NCBI RefSeq assembly: GCF_006476045.1
Contig: NZ_SRZY01000023.1
Span: forward strand, 248,001-312,000
Source: Sphingobacterium lumbrici
GTDB taxonomy: Bacteria > Bacteroidota > Bacteroidia > Sphingobacteriales > Sphingobacteriaceae
Reading direction: 5' to 3'
DNA: 64,000 nucleotides
Part shown: positions 54,695 to 64,000 of the stretch, in pieces
How the letters are laid out: the number at the start of each line of letters is the position of its first letter
Numbering within the stretch: the first letter of the stretch is position 1
Program-made: the position numbers and the translations under genes
The notes under the pieces: generated by a model
Databases searched by the model: none
Told to the model about the DNA's origin: nothing
Seen by the model: the letters and a program-made list of their open reading frames with translations, nothing else

Positions 54695-57600
54695 TTACAC
54701 CATGTCTCTTAACAGATTTAAAGCATATTCAATACTAGTCACATTATTTACAGCAATACGTAGCTGTCCCTTGACCTCTTTGAGATTACTGATGGCAGCA
54801 TGAGCTTGCACGAATGTCAATACCTTACCGAACTGGTCCGATTCAAAGTAAGCAGATTTCGGATTGTTGATGAAGTAGCCTTTTAACGTGTTCTTTTTAA
54901 ATGATATTTTTTCTAACCCAATTTCCTTTCCCATCCACTGCAGTCTTAGTGTATTGAATAATTCGTACACCTGGATGGGTACTGGTCCAAATCGATCTTC
55001 CAGCGATTGATTAAATTCTTGTAATTGTGATTCATTTTCCAGCTTGGCAATATCATTGTATAGATTGTAGCGTTCACCGATATTGGTCACGTATTCATCT
55101 GGAATCAGTACTTCCAAATCCGTGTCGACTTGTGTGAAACTAACATATTTACGGTTTTTATCATCGGAAAATAAGTCTCCGAATTCCTCGTCTTTCAATT
55201 CTTGTACCGCTTCATCCAAGATTTTGTTATACATTTCAAAGCCGATTTCTGCGATGAATCCCGATTGCTCGGCACCCAATAGATTGCCTGAACCGCGGAT
55301 ATCCAAATCGCGCATAGCAACATTGAATCCAGACCCCAATTCAGAAAATTCCTCGATTGCTGAAAGACGTTTATAGGCTTCGTTTGTAAGGGTTGATAAC
55401 GGTGGACTTAACAGATAGCAGAATGCTTTTTTATTGGAACGCCCGACACGGCCACGCATCTGGTGTAAATCACTCAACCCAAACATGTGTGCATGATTGA
55501 TGATGATCGTATTGGCATTTGGAATGTCTAAACCGGCTTCAATAATAGTTGTTGCAACCAACACGTCATAATCATTGCTGATAAATTTCAACATGACATC
55601 TTCCAGATCATCCCCTTCCAATTGACCATGTGCTACACCTACACGCGCTCCGGGTACCAGTTTTTGAATCATTGCGCCCAATTGTTTTAAATCGGCAACG
55701 CGATTATGAATAAAGAAAACCTGGCCTCCACGATCCAGTTCGTAAGATACAGCCTCTTGAATTAATGTCTCATTAAATACATGTAATTCCGTTTGTACAG
55801 GTTGTCGATTCGGAGGAGGGGTAGTAATTAAACTCAAATCTCGGGCTCCCATTAAAGAGAAATGAAGTGTCCGCGGTATTGGGGTAGCTGTCAATGTCAG
55901 TGAATCGACATTGGCGCGCATTACTTTGAGTTTCTCTTTGACGGATACACCGAATTTTTGTTCTTCATCGATAATCATCAATCCCAAATCTTTGAACTTT
56001 ACGTCTTTGCTTACAAGACGATGTGTACCGATGATAATATCTATTTTCCCTTCTGCCAGTTTGCTCAGTGTTTCTTTTATCTGTTTAGACGTCTTGAACC
56101 GGTTGATGTAATCAATATTTGCCGGAAGTCCCCGGAGACGTTCTTTAAAGGTGCGATAATGCTGTAAGGCAAGGATGGTTGTTGGCACTAAAACAGCTAC
56201 TTGTTTGCTATCCGCCACGGCTTTAAAGGCTGCACGGATAGCAACTTCTGTCTTGCCGAATCCTACGTCACCACAGACCAATCTATCCATAGGATGCGGA
56301 GATTCCATGTCACGTTTTATATCGGCAGTTGCTTTCTCCTGATCCGGGGTATCTTCATAAATAAAAGACGCTTCCAATTCATTCTGTAAATACGTATCCC
56401 GACTAAAGGCATTACCAGTTTGTGCCTTCCGTTTAGCATAAAGAACGATCAGATCGCGTGCGATATCTTTGACCTTCTTTTTGGTCGTTTTCTTGAGTTT
56501 GTCCCAGGTATCCGTACCTAACTTATTCATTTTGGGAACTGTCCCCTCTTTTCCGGAATATTTAGAAATGCGGTTAAGAGAATTTATATTTACATACAAT
56601 AAGTCATTGTCTGCATAAACGAGTCGTATCATCTCCTGCGTCTTGCCATTGACATCCACTTTTTCCAACCCTGCATATTTACCTACACCGTGATCAATAT
56701 GCGTAATATAATCGCCCGGTTTGAGATCACGCAGTTCCTTTAACGTAATAGCCTGCGAGCGTTCATAACCTTTCTTCCTTTTATATTTATAATAGCGGTC
56801 AAAGATTTGATGATCTGTGTAGCACGCCAGCTGTATCGTGTCATCGCAGAACCCTTCGCGTAGGGCGCGGTGTACAGGTGTAAATGTGGTTGACTTATCC
56901 AAATCTTCCAATATAGCGTAGATGCGTTCGATCTGTTTATTAGAATCTGAGAATATTAAATTTGAAATTTTATTCTTCTCATTCTCCTTCATATTGTGCG
57001 TAAGAAGGGTGAAGTCTTTATTAAATGAAGGCTGTGGATGGATGTCAAAAGTAATAACCTCCGACGCATTATAGAAGAACTGTTTACCAAATTCAATATT
57101 TGGAAATTCAAATAAGAGAGACGCGAAATTCCGGTCGTCGGTAAAGGTAAATCTCGGATCCAGCCATTCCGGGTTGTTTTTTATCTCCTTTTCGGATAAC
57201 GCTTTCCAAAATTGTGATGCCTTCTTATACCCCTCTTTGATGATATCGAAAGTAAATTGTACATCCTTTATCCATACTACAGTGTCCCTGTCCACATATT
57301 CGAGTAAGGAGATATGATTATTCGCAAGAAACTTTGCCTGGACATTCGGAACAATAGTGACGGTGTGTATTTTATTAACGGAGAGCTGACTTTCGATGTC
57401 AAAGGTCCGTATACTTTCTATCTCATCACCGAAGAATTCAATCCGATACGGCAGATCATTTGAAAAGGAAAAGATATCAACAATCCCTCCCCGAATAGCG
57501 AATTGTCCGGGTTCGTATACGAAATCTGTGCGGTCAAAATCGTATTCGTATAAGAATTCATTGATGAAATCAATGCTGAGTTTGGTGTTTTGGGTAATTT

Positions 57601-58030
57601 CTAACGTATTTTTTTCGAGGTCGCTGCGGTTGATGACCTTTTCTGCTATAGCCTCTGGATAAGTTACTACGATCTTTGGTAGTTCCGAAGTGTGGTTCAA
57701 TGCGCTTAACGTTTCAGCGCGTTGCAATACGTGGGCACTATCCAGTTGTGTGAACTCAAAAGCTTTTCGATAGGAAGCCGGGAAAAACAGAATTTGTTTG
57801 TCAAAGATACTTTCTAAATCGCTGAGAAAATAAGAAGCGTCTTCATGGTTAGGCAAAATAAAAACGTACGGACGTACCTGAAGATGATAAGCTGCCGATG
57901 CAGCCATAGCATCTGCGGAACCGATTAAACCTTTAAGATGAACTTTTGGACTTTTGCTTTGGATAGCTTTGACAAGTGTTCTGACCTGTTCGGTCTCTCC
58001 GTATTTTTCTAAAATTTCTTGAATTCTCAC
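54695..58030 (-). CDS. mfd: transcription-repair coupling factor
   Basis: 1111 residues. Mfd displaces stalled RNA polymerase and recruits the UvrABC repair enzymes. Domains in order are the UvrB-homology region (GGIVDIFSFSNDLPYRIEFFGDEIESI), the RNA-polymerase interaction domain (KPGDYITHIDHGVGKYAGLEK), and the helicase domains with Walker A VCGDVGFGKTEVA, DEEQKFGV, and the RecG-like motifs. The TRCF C-terminal domain follows. The start is GTG at 58030. A good promoter lies just upstream, overlapped by a large inverted repeat. Confidence 0.97.
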   Translation of the reverse strand: MRIQEILEKYGETEQVRTLVKAIQSKSPKVHLKGLIGSADAMAASAAYHLQVRPYVFILPNHEDASYFLSDLESIFDKQILFFPASYRKAFEFTQLDSAHVLQRAETLSALNHTSELPKIVVTYPEAIAEKVINRSDLEKNTLEITQNTKLSIDFINEFLYEYDFDRTDFVYEPGQFAIRGGIVDIFSFSNDLPYRIEFFGDEIESIRTFDIESQLSVNKIHTVTIVPNVQAKFLANNHISLLEYVDRDTVVWIKDVQFTFDIIKEGYKKASQFWKALSEKEIKNNPEWLDPRFTFTDDRNFASLLFEFPNIEFGKQFFYNASEVITFDIHPQPSFNKDFTLLTHNMKENEKNKISNLIFSDSNKQIERIYAILEDLDKSTTFTPVHRALREGFCDDTIQLACYTDHQIFDRYYKYKRKKGYERSQAITLKELRDLKPGDYITHIDHGVGKYAGLEKVDVNGKTQEMIRLVYADNDLLYVNINSLNRISKYSGKEGTVPKMNKLGTDTWDKLKKTTKKKVKDIARDLIVLYAKRKAQTGNAFSRDTYLQNELEASFIYEDTPDQEKATADIKRDMESPHPMDRLVCGDVGFGKTEVAIRAAFKAVADSKQVAVLVPTTILALQHYRTFKERLRGLPANIDYINRFKTSKQIKETLSKLAEGKIDIIIGTHRLVSKDVKFKDLGLMIIDEEQKFGVSVKEKLKVMRANVDSLTLTATPIPRTLHFSLMGARDLSLITTPPPNRQPVQTELHVFNETLIQEAVSYELDRGGQVFFIHNRVADLKQLGAMIQKLVPGARVGVAHGQLEGDDLEDVMLKFISNDYDVLVATTIIEAGLDIPNANTIIINHAHMFGLSDLHQMRGRVGRSNKKAFCYLLSPPLSTLTNEAYKRLSAIEEFSELGSGFNVAMRDLDIRGSGNLLGAEQSGFIAEIGFEMYNKILDEAVQELKDEEFGDLFSDDKNRKYVSFTQVDTDLEVLIPDEYVTNIGERYNLYNDIAKLENESQLQEFNQSLEDRFGPVPIQVYELFNTLRLQWMGKEIGLEKISFKKNTLKGYFINNPKSAYFESDQFGKVLTFVQAHAAISNLKEVKGQLRIAVNNVTSIEYALNLLRDMV

Positions 58031-58047
58031 ACAAATAACTATTTACG

Positions 58048-58079
58048 CAAACTTAGACAACTTGAAGATTATATGCAAA
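58048..58079 (-). promoter_or_regulatory. promoter of mfd
   Basis: On the minus strand TTTG (58079-58076) and TAAGTTTG (58055-58048) are 20 bases apart, both exact. The GTG start is 18 bases after the -7 element. The spacer and the -33 element are inside one arm of the inverted repeat at 58059-58106. Confidence 0.65.
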
Positions 58080-58106
58080 TTGCGAAGCAGCATATAATCT
58101 CAAGTT
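58059..58106. repeat. large inverted repeat over the mfd promoter
   Basis: An 18-base arm (58059-58076) pairs with a 17-base arm (58090-58106) with one bulged A and a 13-base loop. A second palindrome GAGCT-CGCA-AGCTC follows near 58122-58135. Together they fill most of the gap between the helical-protein gene and mfd and may also end the upstream transcript. Confidence 0.65.
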
Positions 58107-58187
58107 GGCGATTTACCTCCGGTGAGCTCGCAAGCTCGGTTCTCATCTGCCAATAATAATACATCCGAAATGTACCTGTCTTATTTG

Positions 58188-58742
58188 CTAAGGCTGATGA
58201 AGGAGGTGGTGTTTAGCTGCAAACTCCTGTATAAATTTCATCTCGGCATATAAATCAAATTGTATATCTTCATGCAGCTTATCAAATTTTCCCGTGACGT
58301 TTTTGATCCGGCCAATAGCATATTTTCGTAGCTTGATTCCACTACTTACCGCTGAGGCTTCGAAAAGTTTTGGAAATCTTTCGAAAGATGCTTTTAACAG
58401 ATATAACCGACATTCGATTTCACTTATTTTGTCCTTCGTTACCTTTTCATGTTCATTTATCATTCCACTTGCTTGACGTAAAAGCGCATTAAGCTGGCTG
58501 TAATTGCTATAGACAGGCGTGTTTTTGACAGATTTTTCAACGACAGACATTAACGTCTCTAAATTTCTTTTTAGCTTTTCAATGCGATCTTCTAAATCGA
58601 ACTCATCTTCCAAGAGCTGAAAATGAAGTTGCTTTAATAGCATTTTGTCTTTATTGATTAGACGTACGAGTAGTTTATCTTTCTCTTTTTGTGCTAGAGA
58701 AAGAATCGCTTCTTTAAGGATAGTATTTTTATGTAAAGACAT
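58188..58742 (-). CDS. helical protein of unknown function
   Basis: 184 residues, almost entirely alpha-helical and charged. Coiled-coil stretches cover roughly 15-70 (KEKDKLLVRLINKDKMLLKQ, EDRIEKLKRNLETLMSVVEK) and 90-125. No signal or membrane segment. I do not recognise the family. It precedes mfd by 158 bases containing hairpins, so it is probably a separate transcript. Its codon use is like that of its neighbours. Confidence 0.65.
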   Translation of the reverse strand: MSLHKNTILKEAILSLAQKEKDKLLVRLINKDKMLLKQLHFQLLEDEFDLEDRIEKLKRNLETLMSVVEKSVKNTPVYSNYSQLNALLRQASGMINEHEKVTKDKISEIECRLYLLKASFERFPKLFEASAVSSGIKLRKYAIGRIKNVTGKFDKLHEDIQFDLYAEMKFIQEFAAKHHLLHQP

Positions 58743-58887
58743 ATTATATGCTAAGCTAAAAAAATATATACAAAGAACATAAACCCATTATCTCTTTATC
58801 TTTATAAAGCTTGGGCAAGCCACTTCCAATCTTCTATGTAAAAAAGTCATTTCATAAAAAGCACTATTTAAAAAACTAAATATACCA

Positions 58888-58916
58888 TTTGATGTAGCAG
58901 TATTTAGGTATCTTTG
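58888..58916 (+). promoter_or_regulatory. promoter of the small ORF / DUF983 unit
   Basis: TTTG at 58888-58891 and TATCTTTG at 58909-58916, spacer 17 bases, both exact. The small ORF ATG begins six bases after the -7 element. Confidence 0.7.
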
Positions 58917-58921
58917 TGTCA

Positions 58922-59060
58922 ATGAATACAACGGTTCCCGTATTGGATCAATACACCTTATCGGGTGATAAAGAAGAGTGTGTTTTTTAAGGAAGGAATT
59001 ACACCGGAAGAATTTAGAAAAGGACGGTCGGTAACACAAATTAGTAGAATATGGAAATAA
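58922..59060 (+). pseudogene. small ORF split by a frameshift at a run of six T
   Basis: Reading starts at ATG 58922 (MNTTVPVLDQYTLSGDKEEC) and stops after 22 codons at TAA 58988-58990, directly in a run of six T (58983-58988). If one T is removed, the frame continues for about 45 codons in all, with the reasonable protein sequence KEGITPEEFRKGRSVTQIS to a stop at 59058-59060. This second part overlaps the DUF983 start by ten bases. A consensus promoter lies just upstream. It may be a small gene broken by a single base, a sequencing error in the homopolymer, or a slippage site. No homologue is known to me. Confidence 0.5.
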
Positions 59061-59482
59061 CAAAATATATTATTCCCGGCGAGTTGAAAAGTGCTGCAAA
59101 TGGTAAGTGTCCAAGATGTAGAAAAGGGGATATGTTTGAAGGGCCATTATTGAGTTTTTCATCAAAGAAAATGAAAAAATCCTGCCCACATTGTGATCTT
59201 AAGTTTGAAAAGGAACCAGGCTATTTTTATGTCGCCATGTATGTGAGCTACGTATTTGTCGTAGCAGAGTTAGTCACCGCTTGCGTCGGCACCTATATCA
59301 TTACCCGGAATATGGAGTCCCCATGGCTTTACCTCACCGTCGCTATATTGGCTACTGTAATCCTAGCTCCATTCAATTACAGATTCTCCCGTATTGTATT
59401 GATGTACTGGTTAACACCGGCATTTAAATATAGACCCGATCGCTATGCAGACGTTGTAGAAAAAGAGGGTTCTAACGGCTAG
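59051..59482 (+). CDS. DUF983 zinc-ribbon membrane protein
   Basis: 143 residues. A two-part Cys motif is visible: CPRCRKGDMFEG at about 19-30 and CPHCDLKFEKEPGYFYVAMY at about 47-66, a zinc-ribbon pattern. Two membrane segments follow (YVFVVAELVTACVGTYII and YLTVAILATVILAPF). The family is widespread and of unknown role. Its ATG lies inside the last codons of the small ORF described upstream, so its translation may depend on ribosomes reading that ORF. A convergent terminator separates it from galE. Confidence 0.85.
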   Translation: MEITKYIIPGELKSAANGKCPRCRKGDMFEGPLLSFSSKKMKKSCPHCDLKFEKEPGYFYVAMYVSYVFVVAELVTACVGTYIITRNMESPWLYLTVAILATVILAPFNYRFSRIVLMYWLTPAFKYRPDRYADVVEKEGSNG

Positions 59483-59498
59483 GCAGATGTACAAATAC

Positions 59499-59532
59499 GC
59501 GGATTCGCAAATCCTTAAATAGGCGAATCCGC
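59499..59532. terminator. inverted repeat between DUF983 and galE
   Basis: Perfect ten-base arms GCGGATTCGC (59499-59508) and GCGAATCCGC (59523-59532), 14-base loop, between convergent genes. T-runs are weak, so it may be a repeat rather than a strict terminator. Confidence 0.55.
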
Positions 59533-59545
59533 TAATAAATTCTAA

Positions 59546-60574
59546 TTAACCAATAGGATTTTCTTTTAAGTAATTTTCCCATTTCCAGGCCGAAGACATC
59601 ATCTCTTCAATACCTAGTTCAGCTTTCCAACCGAGTTCTTTAGAGGATTTAGTAACATCTCCATATACTTTTACAATATCTCCTTCACGTCGCGGCCCCA
59701 CTTCGTAATTTAAGGCTTGGCCCGATACCTTTTCAAAAGCTTTGATAGCTTCGAGTACAGAATATCCATTTCCGGTGCCCACATTAAATACATCGTATTT
59801 CCCATTCGGATTACCTTTTTCCAAGAGTTGAATTGCTGCAACGTGTGCTTTTGCCAAGTCTACAACATGGATGAAGTCACGGATGCAGTAACCGTCGGGT
59901 GTATCGAAATCATTTCCAAATACAGTTAATTTTTCACGTTTTCCAATAGCGGTCTGTGTGATGAAAGGTAATAAATTTTGCGGTACACCGATCGGTAGTT
60001 CACCAATCAGTGCCGACTCATGCGCGCCCACCGGATTGAAATAGCGCAATGCGATAATGTTATAATTATTATATGCAGCTGCAGATTCTTCTAGGATTTC
60101 TTCTGCTATTTGTTTGGTATTTCCATAAGGGGAAGTCGCCTTTTTTACTGGAGCAGACTCCGTGACCGGTAAAACATCGGGCTCACCGTACACAGTACAG
60201 CTTGAAGAGAATACAAAATTGATCTTCTTTCCCTGATAAGCTTCCAACAAATTGATTAGGGAGAAAAAATTGTTATGATAATATTTTAAAGGTTTCTGAA
60301 CAGATTCGCCGACGGCTTTTGATGCTGCAAAATGAATGATACCGCTGATATCTGGATTATCATTAATAAATGCCGTCGTTTGTTCGACATCACACAGATC
60401 AAATTGATGAAATTCGGGTTTTATACCGATGATTTTTTCGATCTGTTCTAACATCTTGATGTTAGAATTGGATAAGTTGTCAATAATCACAGGTGTATAT
60501 CCTGCTTTATACAGTTCGACTACCGTGTGTGAGCCGATATAACCTGTGCCTCCGGTAACTAGTATTTTGCTCAT
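59546..60574 (-). CDS. galE: UDP-glucose 4-epimerase
   Basis: 342 residues. Interconverts UDP-glucose and UDP-galactose with bound NAD. The NAD motif is [16 protein letters not shown], the catalytic Ser in FSSSCTVYG and the YxxxK in [12 protein letters not shown]. The block [16 protein letters not shown] matches GalE closely. The ATG overlaps the stop of the upstream decarboxylase-like gene by four bases (ATGA). It would complete the Leloir pathway begun by galT-galK in this window, and also supply galactose for glycans. Confidence 0.95.
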   Translation of the reverse strand: MSKILVTGGTGYIGSHTVVELYKAGYTPVIIDNLSNSNIKMLEQIEKIIGIKPEFHQFDLCDVEQTTAFINDNPDISGIIHFAASKAVGESVQKPLKYYHNNFFSLINLLEAYQGKKINFVFSSSCTVYGEPDVLPVTESAPVKKATSPYGNTKQIAEEILEESAAAYNNYNIIALRYFNPVGAHESALIGELPIGVPQNLLPFITQTAIGKREKLTVFGNDFDTPDGYCIRDFIHVVDLAKAHVAAIQLLEKGNPNGKYDVFNVGTGNGYSVLEAIKAFEKVSGQALNYEVGPRREGDIVKVYGDVTKSSKELGWKAELGIEEMMSSAWKWENYLKENPIG

Positions 60575-61542
60575 TTATGTTGTTTTATGTTGTCTTTTAA
60601 TCTTTGTTGATAATAGGCTATTGTTTGCATTAACCCCTCTTTTCTCGACACCCGAGGTTCCCAACCTAAGATATTTTTCGCCTTTGTAATATCAGGTCTT
60701 CTTTGCTTTGGATCGTCAATCGGTAAATCGGTATATATGATCTTTGACTTGCTTTCGGTAAATGCTATAATTTCTTCCGCAACTTCCTTCACAGACAATT
60801 CTTCCGGATTTCCAATGTTTAATGGCTCATGGTATTCAGCATGCAATAGTCTGTAAATACCTTCAATTTGGTCGGAAACATAACAAAATGAGCGCGTCTG
60901 TTCGCCGTTGCCAAATACCGTTAGGTCCTCCCCTCTCAGAGCCTGCGCAATAAAGGTAGGCAAAGCTCTTCCGTCTTCCAGTCGCATACGGGGGCCGAAT
61001 GTATTGAATATGCGTACAATTCGGGTATCCAGTCCATGGAAATTATGGTAAGCCATGGTCATAGCCTCCTGAAAACGCTTAGCTTCGTCATATACTCCCC
61101 GCGGACCGACAGGATTCACATTTCCCCAATACTCTTCCGATTGGGGAGAAACGGTGGGATCGCCATATACTTCAGAAGTAGAGGCAACTAAAATGCGTGC
61201 CTGCTTATCTTTAGCTAATCCTAAAAGATTGTGTGTACCCAGTGAACCAACTTTCAAAGTCTGTATAGGAATGCGCAAATAATCTATTGGGCTGGCTGGT
61301 GATGCAAAATGGAGGATATAATCTAACTTTCCCGGAACGTGCACAAATTTGGAAACGTCATGATGATAGAATTCGAAATTCGCCAGATGGAAAAGATGTT
61401 CGATATTTTCGAGAGCACCGGTAATCAGGTTATCCATCGCAATAACATGATAATTTTCCCGAATAAATCGATCACAAAGGTGTGAACCTAAAAATCCTGC
61501 TGCACCGGTTATGAGTATTCTTTTTCGAGCCTTCTGTTGCAC
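60571..61542 (-). CDS. UDP-glucuronate decarboxylase-like NAD-dependent epimerase
   Basis: 323 residues from a GTG at 61542. The longer ATG frame to 61671 would overlap the 5' end of waaA on the other strand by 69 bases, so the GTG is preferred; it gives a normal family length. Features are [18 protein letters not shown], the catalytic region [13 protein letters not shown] with the YxxxK, and [19 protein letters not shown] typical of UDP-xylose synthases. It makes UDP-xylose (or a related sugar) from UDP-glucuronate; a dTDP-glucose dehydratase is the alternative. Four-base overlap with galE. Confidence 0.86.
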   Translation of the reverse strand: MQQKARKRILITGAAGFLGSHLCDRFIRENYHVIAMDNLITGALENIEHLFHLANFEFYHHDVSKFVHVPGKLDYILHFASPASPIDYLRIPIQTLKVGSLGTHNLLGLAKDKQARILVASTSEVYGDPTVSPQSEEYWGNVNPVGPRGVYDEAKRFQEAMTMAYHNFHGLDTRIVRIFNTFGPRMRLEDGRALPTFIAQALRGEDLTVFGNGEQTRSFCYVSDQIEGIYRLLHAEYHEPLNIGNPEELSVKEVAEEIIAFTESKSKIIYTDLPIDDPKQRRPDITKAKNILGWEPRVSRKEGLMQTIAYYQQRLKDNIKQHK

Positions 61543-61602
61543 TTTGTCGTGAATTAGAAAAGGTTTAATATCTTTGACGAAGATAAGTATTATTTCATTA
61601 AT

Positions 61603-62844
61603 ATGCGGATACTCTACGATCTGGGAATTGTTTTTTACGGTTTGATATTGCGTGTTATAGCTCCTTTTCACGCCAAAGCGCGACGTTGGGTGGAGGGTCG
61701 GAAAGGACTGTTAAAACACATTAAACAAACGGTTGAAAAAAATCAAAAACACATTTGGTTCCACTTTGCTTCCTTAGGAGAATTTGAGCAGGGAAGAGCT
61801 GTTTTGGAACAGATCAAAAAAAAATATCCACATGAAAAAATTGTAATAACTTTTTTTTCTCCCTCTGGCTATGAGATCCGCAAAAATACCCCATTGGCAG
61901 ATTATGTGTTTTATTTGCCTGAAGATTCAGCTGGGAATGCACGAGACTTTGTGGAAGCCATCAACCCTAAATTTGCCGTTTTCACTAAATACGAATATTG
62001 GTATCATTACTTTAATGAACTCCATAAACGCAAGATTCGCTTGCTTATGATTTCGGCCATTTTTCGGGAGGAACAACTATTTTTTAAGCCGTATGGCGGA
62101 TTTTATCGTTCTATTCTCAAAAAAGTCGCCTTTTTCTTTACCCAAAATACCGATAGTGTCCATATATTAAAATGGATTGGAATTACGCATGCAGGCTTAG
62201 CGGGAGATACCCGGTTTGATCGGGTCGTGGAATTGCCAAAAAAACATCAGGAAATACTACCTGTACAACAGTTTGTCGGTAATCAGCAGGTGCTCGTTGC
62301 TGGCAGTACCTGGCCGACGGATGAAGCGTTACTAAAGCAACTCGCAGCACAATATCCATTATGGAAATTTATTCTTGCTCCGCACGAAGTAGACCAGGAT
62401 CACATAGATCGCCTGCTTATCCTCTTTCCGGAAGCTATTAAATTCTCCGAATTTTCATCGTACAACCATGCACAAATTGAAACCGCCCAGATCTTGCTCA
62501 TTGATAATATCGGCATGCTGTCTTCCCTCTATTGCTACAGCGATATAGCATACATAGGTGGAGGGTTTGGAGCAGGGATTCACAACACCCTGGAGGCGGC
62601 CACTTATGGTATTCCCGTTATTTTTGGACCGAAGTACGAAAAGTTTCAGGAAGCTGTTGATCTAGTCACATTAATGGCGGGCTTCTCTATTACCAACTAT
62701 AGCGAATTACAGGGAGTTTTTCGGTCTCTTCAAGATCAAGAACGCAGGCGAGTTGCTGGAGAAGCAGCCAGTGCTTACGTCAAGCAACGTGCAGGGGCAA
62801 CACAGATCATCATGAAATATTTGGAGACAGAACAATTATTGTGA
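61603..62844 (+). CDS. waaA: 3-deoxy-D-manno-octulosonic acid transferase
   Basis: 413 residues, GT30. Adds Kdo to lipid IVA at the inner membrane, the first step of core synthesis. A membrane-associated N-terminus ([20 protein letters not shown]) leads to the family motif [14 protein letters not shown], with the catalytic glutamate, and later [35 protein letters not shown] and [22 protein letters not shown]. The ATG stands 60 bases from the revised start of the divergent decarboxylase gene. LpxD at the left end serves the same pathway. Confidence 0.95.
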   Translation: MRILYDLGIVFYGLILRVIAPFHAKARRWVEGRKGLLKHIKQTVEKNQKHIWFHFASLGEFEQGRAVLEQIKKKYPHEKIVITFFSPSGYEIRKNTPLADYVFYLPEDSAGNARDFVEAINPKFAVFTKYEYWYHYFNELHKRKIRLLMISAIFREEQLFFKPYGGFYRSILKKVAFFFTQNTDSVHILKWIGITHAGLAGDTRFDRVVELPKKHQEILPVQQFVGNQQVLVAGSTWPTDEALLKQLAAQYPLWKFILAPHEVDQDHIDRLLILFPEAIKFSEFSSYNHAQIETAQILLIDNIGMLSSLYCYSDIAYIGGGFGAGIHNTLEAATYGIPVIFGPKYEKFQEAVDLVTLMAGFSITNYSELQGVFRSLQDQERRRVAGEAASAYVKQRAGATQIIMKYLETEQLL

Positions 62845-63157
62845 AATCCATGTCGTTATTAAACCTTCAGATATCATTGGCAGATAAACAATCTGAATGG
62901 AAATATCGATCAGAACCATCGCGAAAGGTAAACCGAAGGTTCTTATCTTTTGAAAAAAATGACGTATATTACATGCTGTATTCGTCAAATTATTTTAGAG
63001 GTGAGAATTATGTGGTGGGGTACGGGACATAATAGCATAACGAAAGAGAAGGATGAAAAAGTCTGGTGTGTGTGCTAGGCATGGACCAAAAAAAACGAAC
63101 AGTGAGATATTAGATTTTATTGAAATATATAAGTGAAGAAATAAAAAGTATCATTGA
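62845..63157. other. waaA-oxidoreductase intergenic stretch
   Basis: This 313-base gap has no convincing promoter, hairpin or gene. A 63-codon frame from GTG at 62841 is open but has no recognisable content. The region is G-rich in places (63001-63060). Confidence 0.5.
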
Positions 63158-64000
63158 ATGAATAGAAAAGATTTTTTAAAAACCTCAGCTATTTTTGCAG
63201 CTTCTACAATGTATTCCTCATCTCAGGCATTTGCCTTAGCAGATGTAAAAATTAGGGTGGGTCTAATTGGTGCGAACGGAATGGGCTGGTCAAATTTAAA
63301 TGCCCTGCTAAAAGATAGTAGAGTAGTGTGTACAGCTTTGTGTGATATAGACGAAAATGTACTGCATAAGCGTACCGATGAATTGGCACAGCGTGGTATA
63401 AATGTCAAGCGGTATATTGACTACAAAGAATTGCTCCAGGACAATATAATTGATGCGGTCATCATTGCGACTCCGGATCATTGGCATGCCTTACAGATGG
63501 TCGATGCCGTAAATGCAGGAAAACACGTATATGTAGAGAAGCCCATTGGTAATTCGATTAAAGAATGTGAAGTGATGGTAGCTGCCGCACAGCGTAATCG
63601 AAGTATTGTACAAGTGGGACAATGGCAACGCAGTCAACAGCACTTTAAAGATGCAATCGATTTTGTTCATTCCGGAAAGCTTGGTAAAATACGAGTTGTT
63701 AAAGCATGGTCGTATGTAGGCTGGAAACAAGCTATTTCAAGTCGACCTGATGAACCTGCTCCTGCAGGTGTACACTACGATAAATGGTTAGGCCCGGCAC
63801 GGCTTAGACCCTTTAATCCAAATCGGTTTCACTTCGAATTCAGGTGGTTTTGGGATTACGCAGGTGGATTGATGACAGACTGGGGCGTACACTTGTTAGA
63901 TTATGCACTTTTAGGTATGAAAGTGTCTGATCCGGTATCCATAATGGCAACCGGAGGTAAGTATGCTGATCCAAATGGCGCGTCTGAAACTCCAGATACG
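63158..64000 (+). CDS. Tat-exported Gfo/Idh/MocA-family oxidoreductase, partial
   Basis: 281 codons to the right edge; the C-terminus is outside the window. The N-terminus MNRKDFLKTSAIFAASTMYS is a Tat-like signal (N-R-K-x-F-L-K). The Rossmann motif is VGLIGANGMGWSNL, then the family block DAVIIATPDHWHALQMVDA and VYVEKPIGNSIKE, with the EKP that contacts NAD(P). Bacteroidota have many such exported oxidoreductases that act on sugars in the periplasm, using a tightly bound cofactor. Substrate unknown. It is 313 bp after waaA. Confidence 0.88.
   Translation, partial: MNRKDFLKTSAIFAASTMYSSSQAFALADVKIRVGLIGANGMGWSNLNALLKDSRVVCTALCDIDENVLHKRTDELAQRGINVKRYIDYKELLQDNIIDAVIIATPDHWHALQMVDAVNAGKHVYVEKPIGNSIKECEVMVAAAQRNRSIVQVGQWQRSQQHFKDAIDFVHSGKLGKIRVVKAWSYVGWKQAISSRPDEPAPAGVHYDKWLGPARLRPFNPNRFHFEFRWFWDYAGGLMTDWGVHLLDYALLGMKVSDPVSIMATGGKYADPNGASETPDT

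Noticed and set aside
62841..63032. 63-codon frame from GTG overlapping the waaA stop
   Set aside because: No motif, uneven composition and no conserved look; treated as chance.

Overview
The window is a gene-dense chromosomal segment of a Bacteroidota bacterium, most likely of the family Sphingobacteriaceae (Sphingobacterium, Pedobacter or a close relative). This rests on AT-rich DNA, promoter matches to the Bacteroidota consensus (TTTG, 17-20 bp, TAnnTTTG), a PorX-type response regulator, a T9SS-like C-terminal domain, a bacillithiol-system protein (YtxJ), a Bacteroidota-type LptE, and many signal peptides followed directly by glutamine. I see no prophage, transposase, CRISPR array, integrase or rRNA operon. 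Most of the window is core housekeeping DNA with a few accessory envelope genes.

Layout. 1-1508: the start of lpxD and an HD-domain phosphohydrolase on the minus strand. 1753-5959: porX, tsaE, an ECF sigma factor, a single-pass membrane protein and an outer-membrane-type protein on the plus strand, then an orphan ABC ATPase. 7063-9170: an esterase and alanine dehydrogenase (minus). 9305-13813: a membrane-bound nucleotide-sugar epimerase, a YfgM-like TPR protein, ribH, a 42-residue lipoprotein, a secreted protein and ytxJ (plus). 13878: tRNA-Glu behind a textbook promoter. 14105-16024: a PNGase F-like secreted protein with a T9SS-like tail. 16116-21270 (minus): three exported thioredoxin-fold proteins and a tail-specific protease. 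21663-22973: small membrane proteins and a lipoprotein. 23104-30068 (minus): groL, groS, secG, a TPR-like protein, lptE, a sigma-54 activator and miaB.

30275-37449 (minus): an OmpA-like lipoprotein, a carboxypeptidase-regulatory-like protein, rlmD, a TetR regulator, pheS, ssb and mutY. 37579-40854 (plus): an M23 peptidase, a small membrane protein and an M1 peptidase, followed by a palindrome-rich intergenic element. 41182-44401 (minus): a phosphoesterase, hemH and ispH, divergent from ndk. 45052-50302: ybeY, ruvX, an exported peptide deformylase on the opposite strand, a glutaminyl cyclase lipoprotein, yraN and dnaG. 50402-54589: a GH20 hexosaminidase divergent from galT-galK. 54695-62844: mfd, a helical protein, a DUF983 protein preceded by a frameshifted small ORF, galE, a UDP-glucuronate decarboxylase-like gene and waaA. 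63158-64000: the start of a Tat-exported Gfo/Idh/MocA oxidoreductase.

Main theme: envelope biogenesis and export. LpxD, LptE and WaaA serve lipopolysaccharide. SecG moves proteins across the inner membrane. PorX is the known T9SS regulator, and the PNGase F-like protein is a plausible T9SS cargo. The glutaminyl cyclase would cyclise the N-terminal Gln predicted on about eleven exported proteins encoded here. The best candidates for a second look are the frameshifted small ORF fused by overlap to DUF983, the exported deformylase, the porX-ECF-barrel cluster and the palindromes that overlap predicted promoters. I found no clearly novel multi-gene system.
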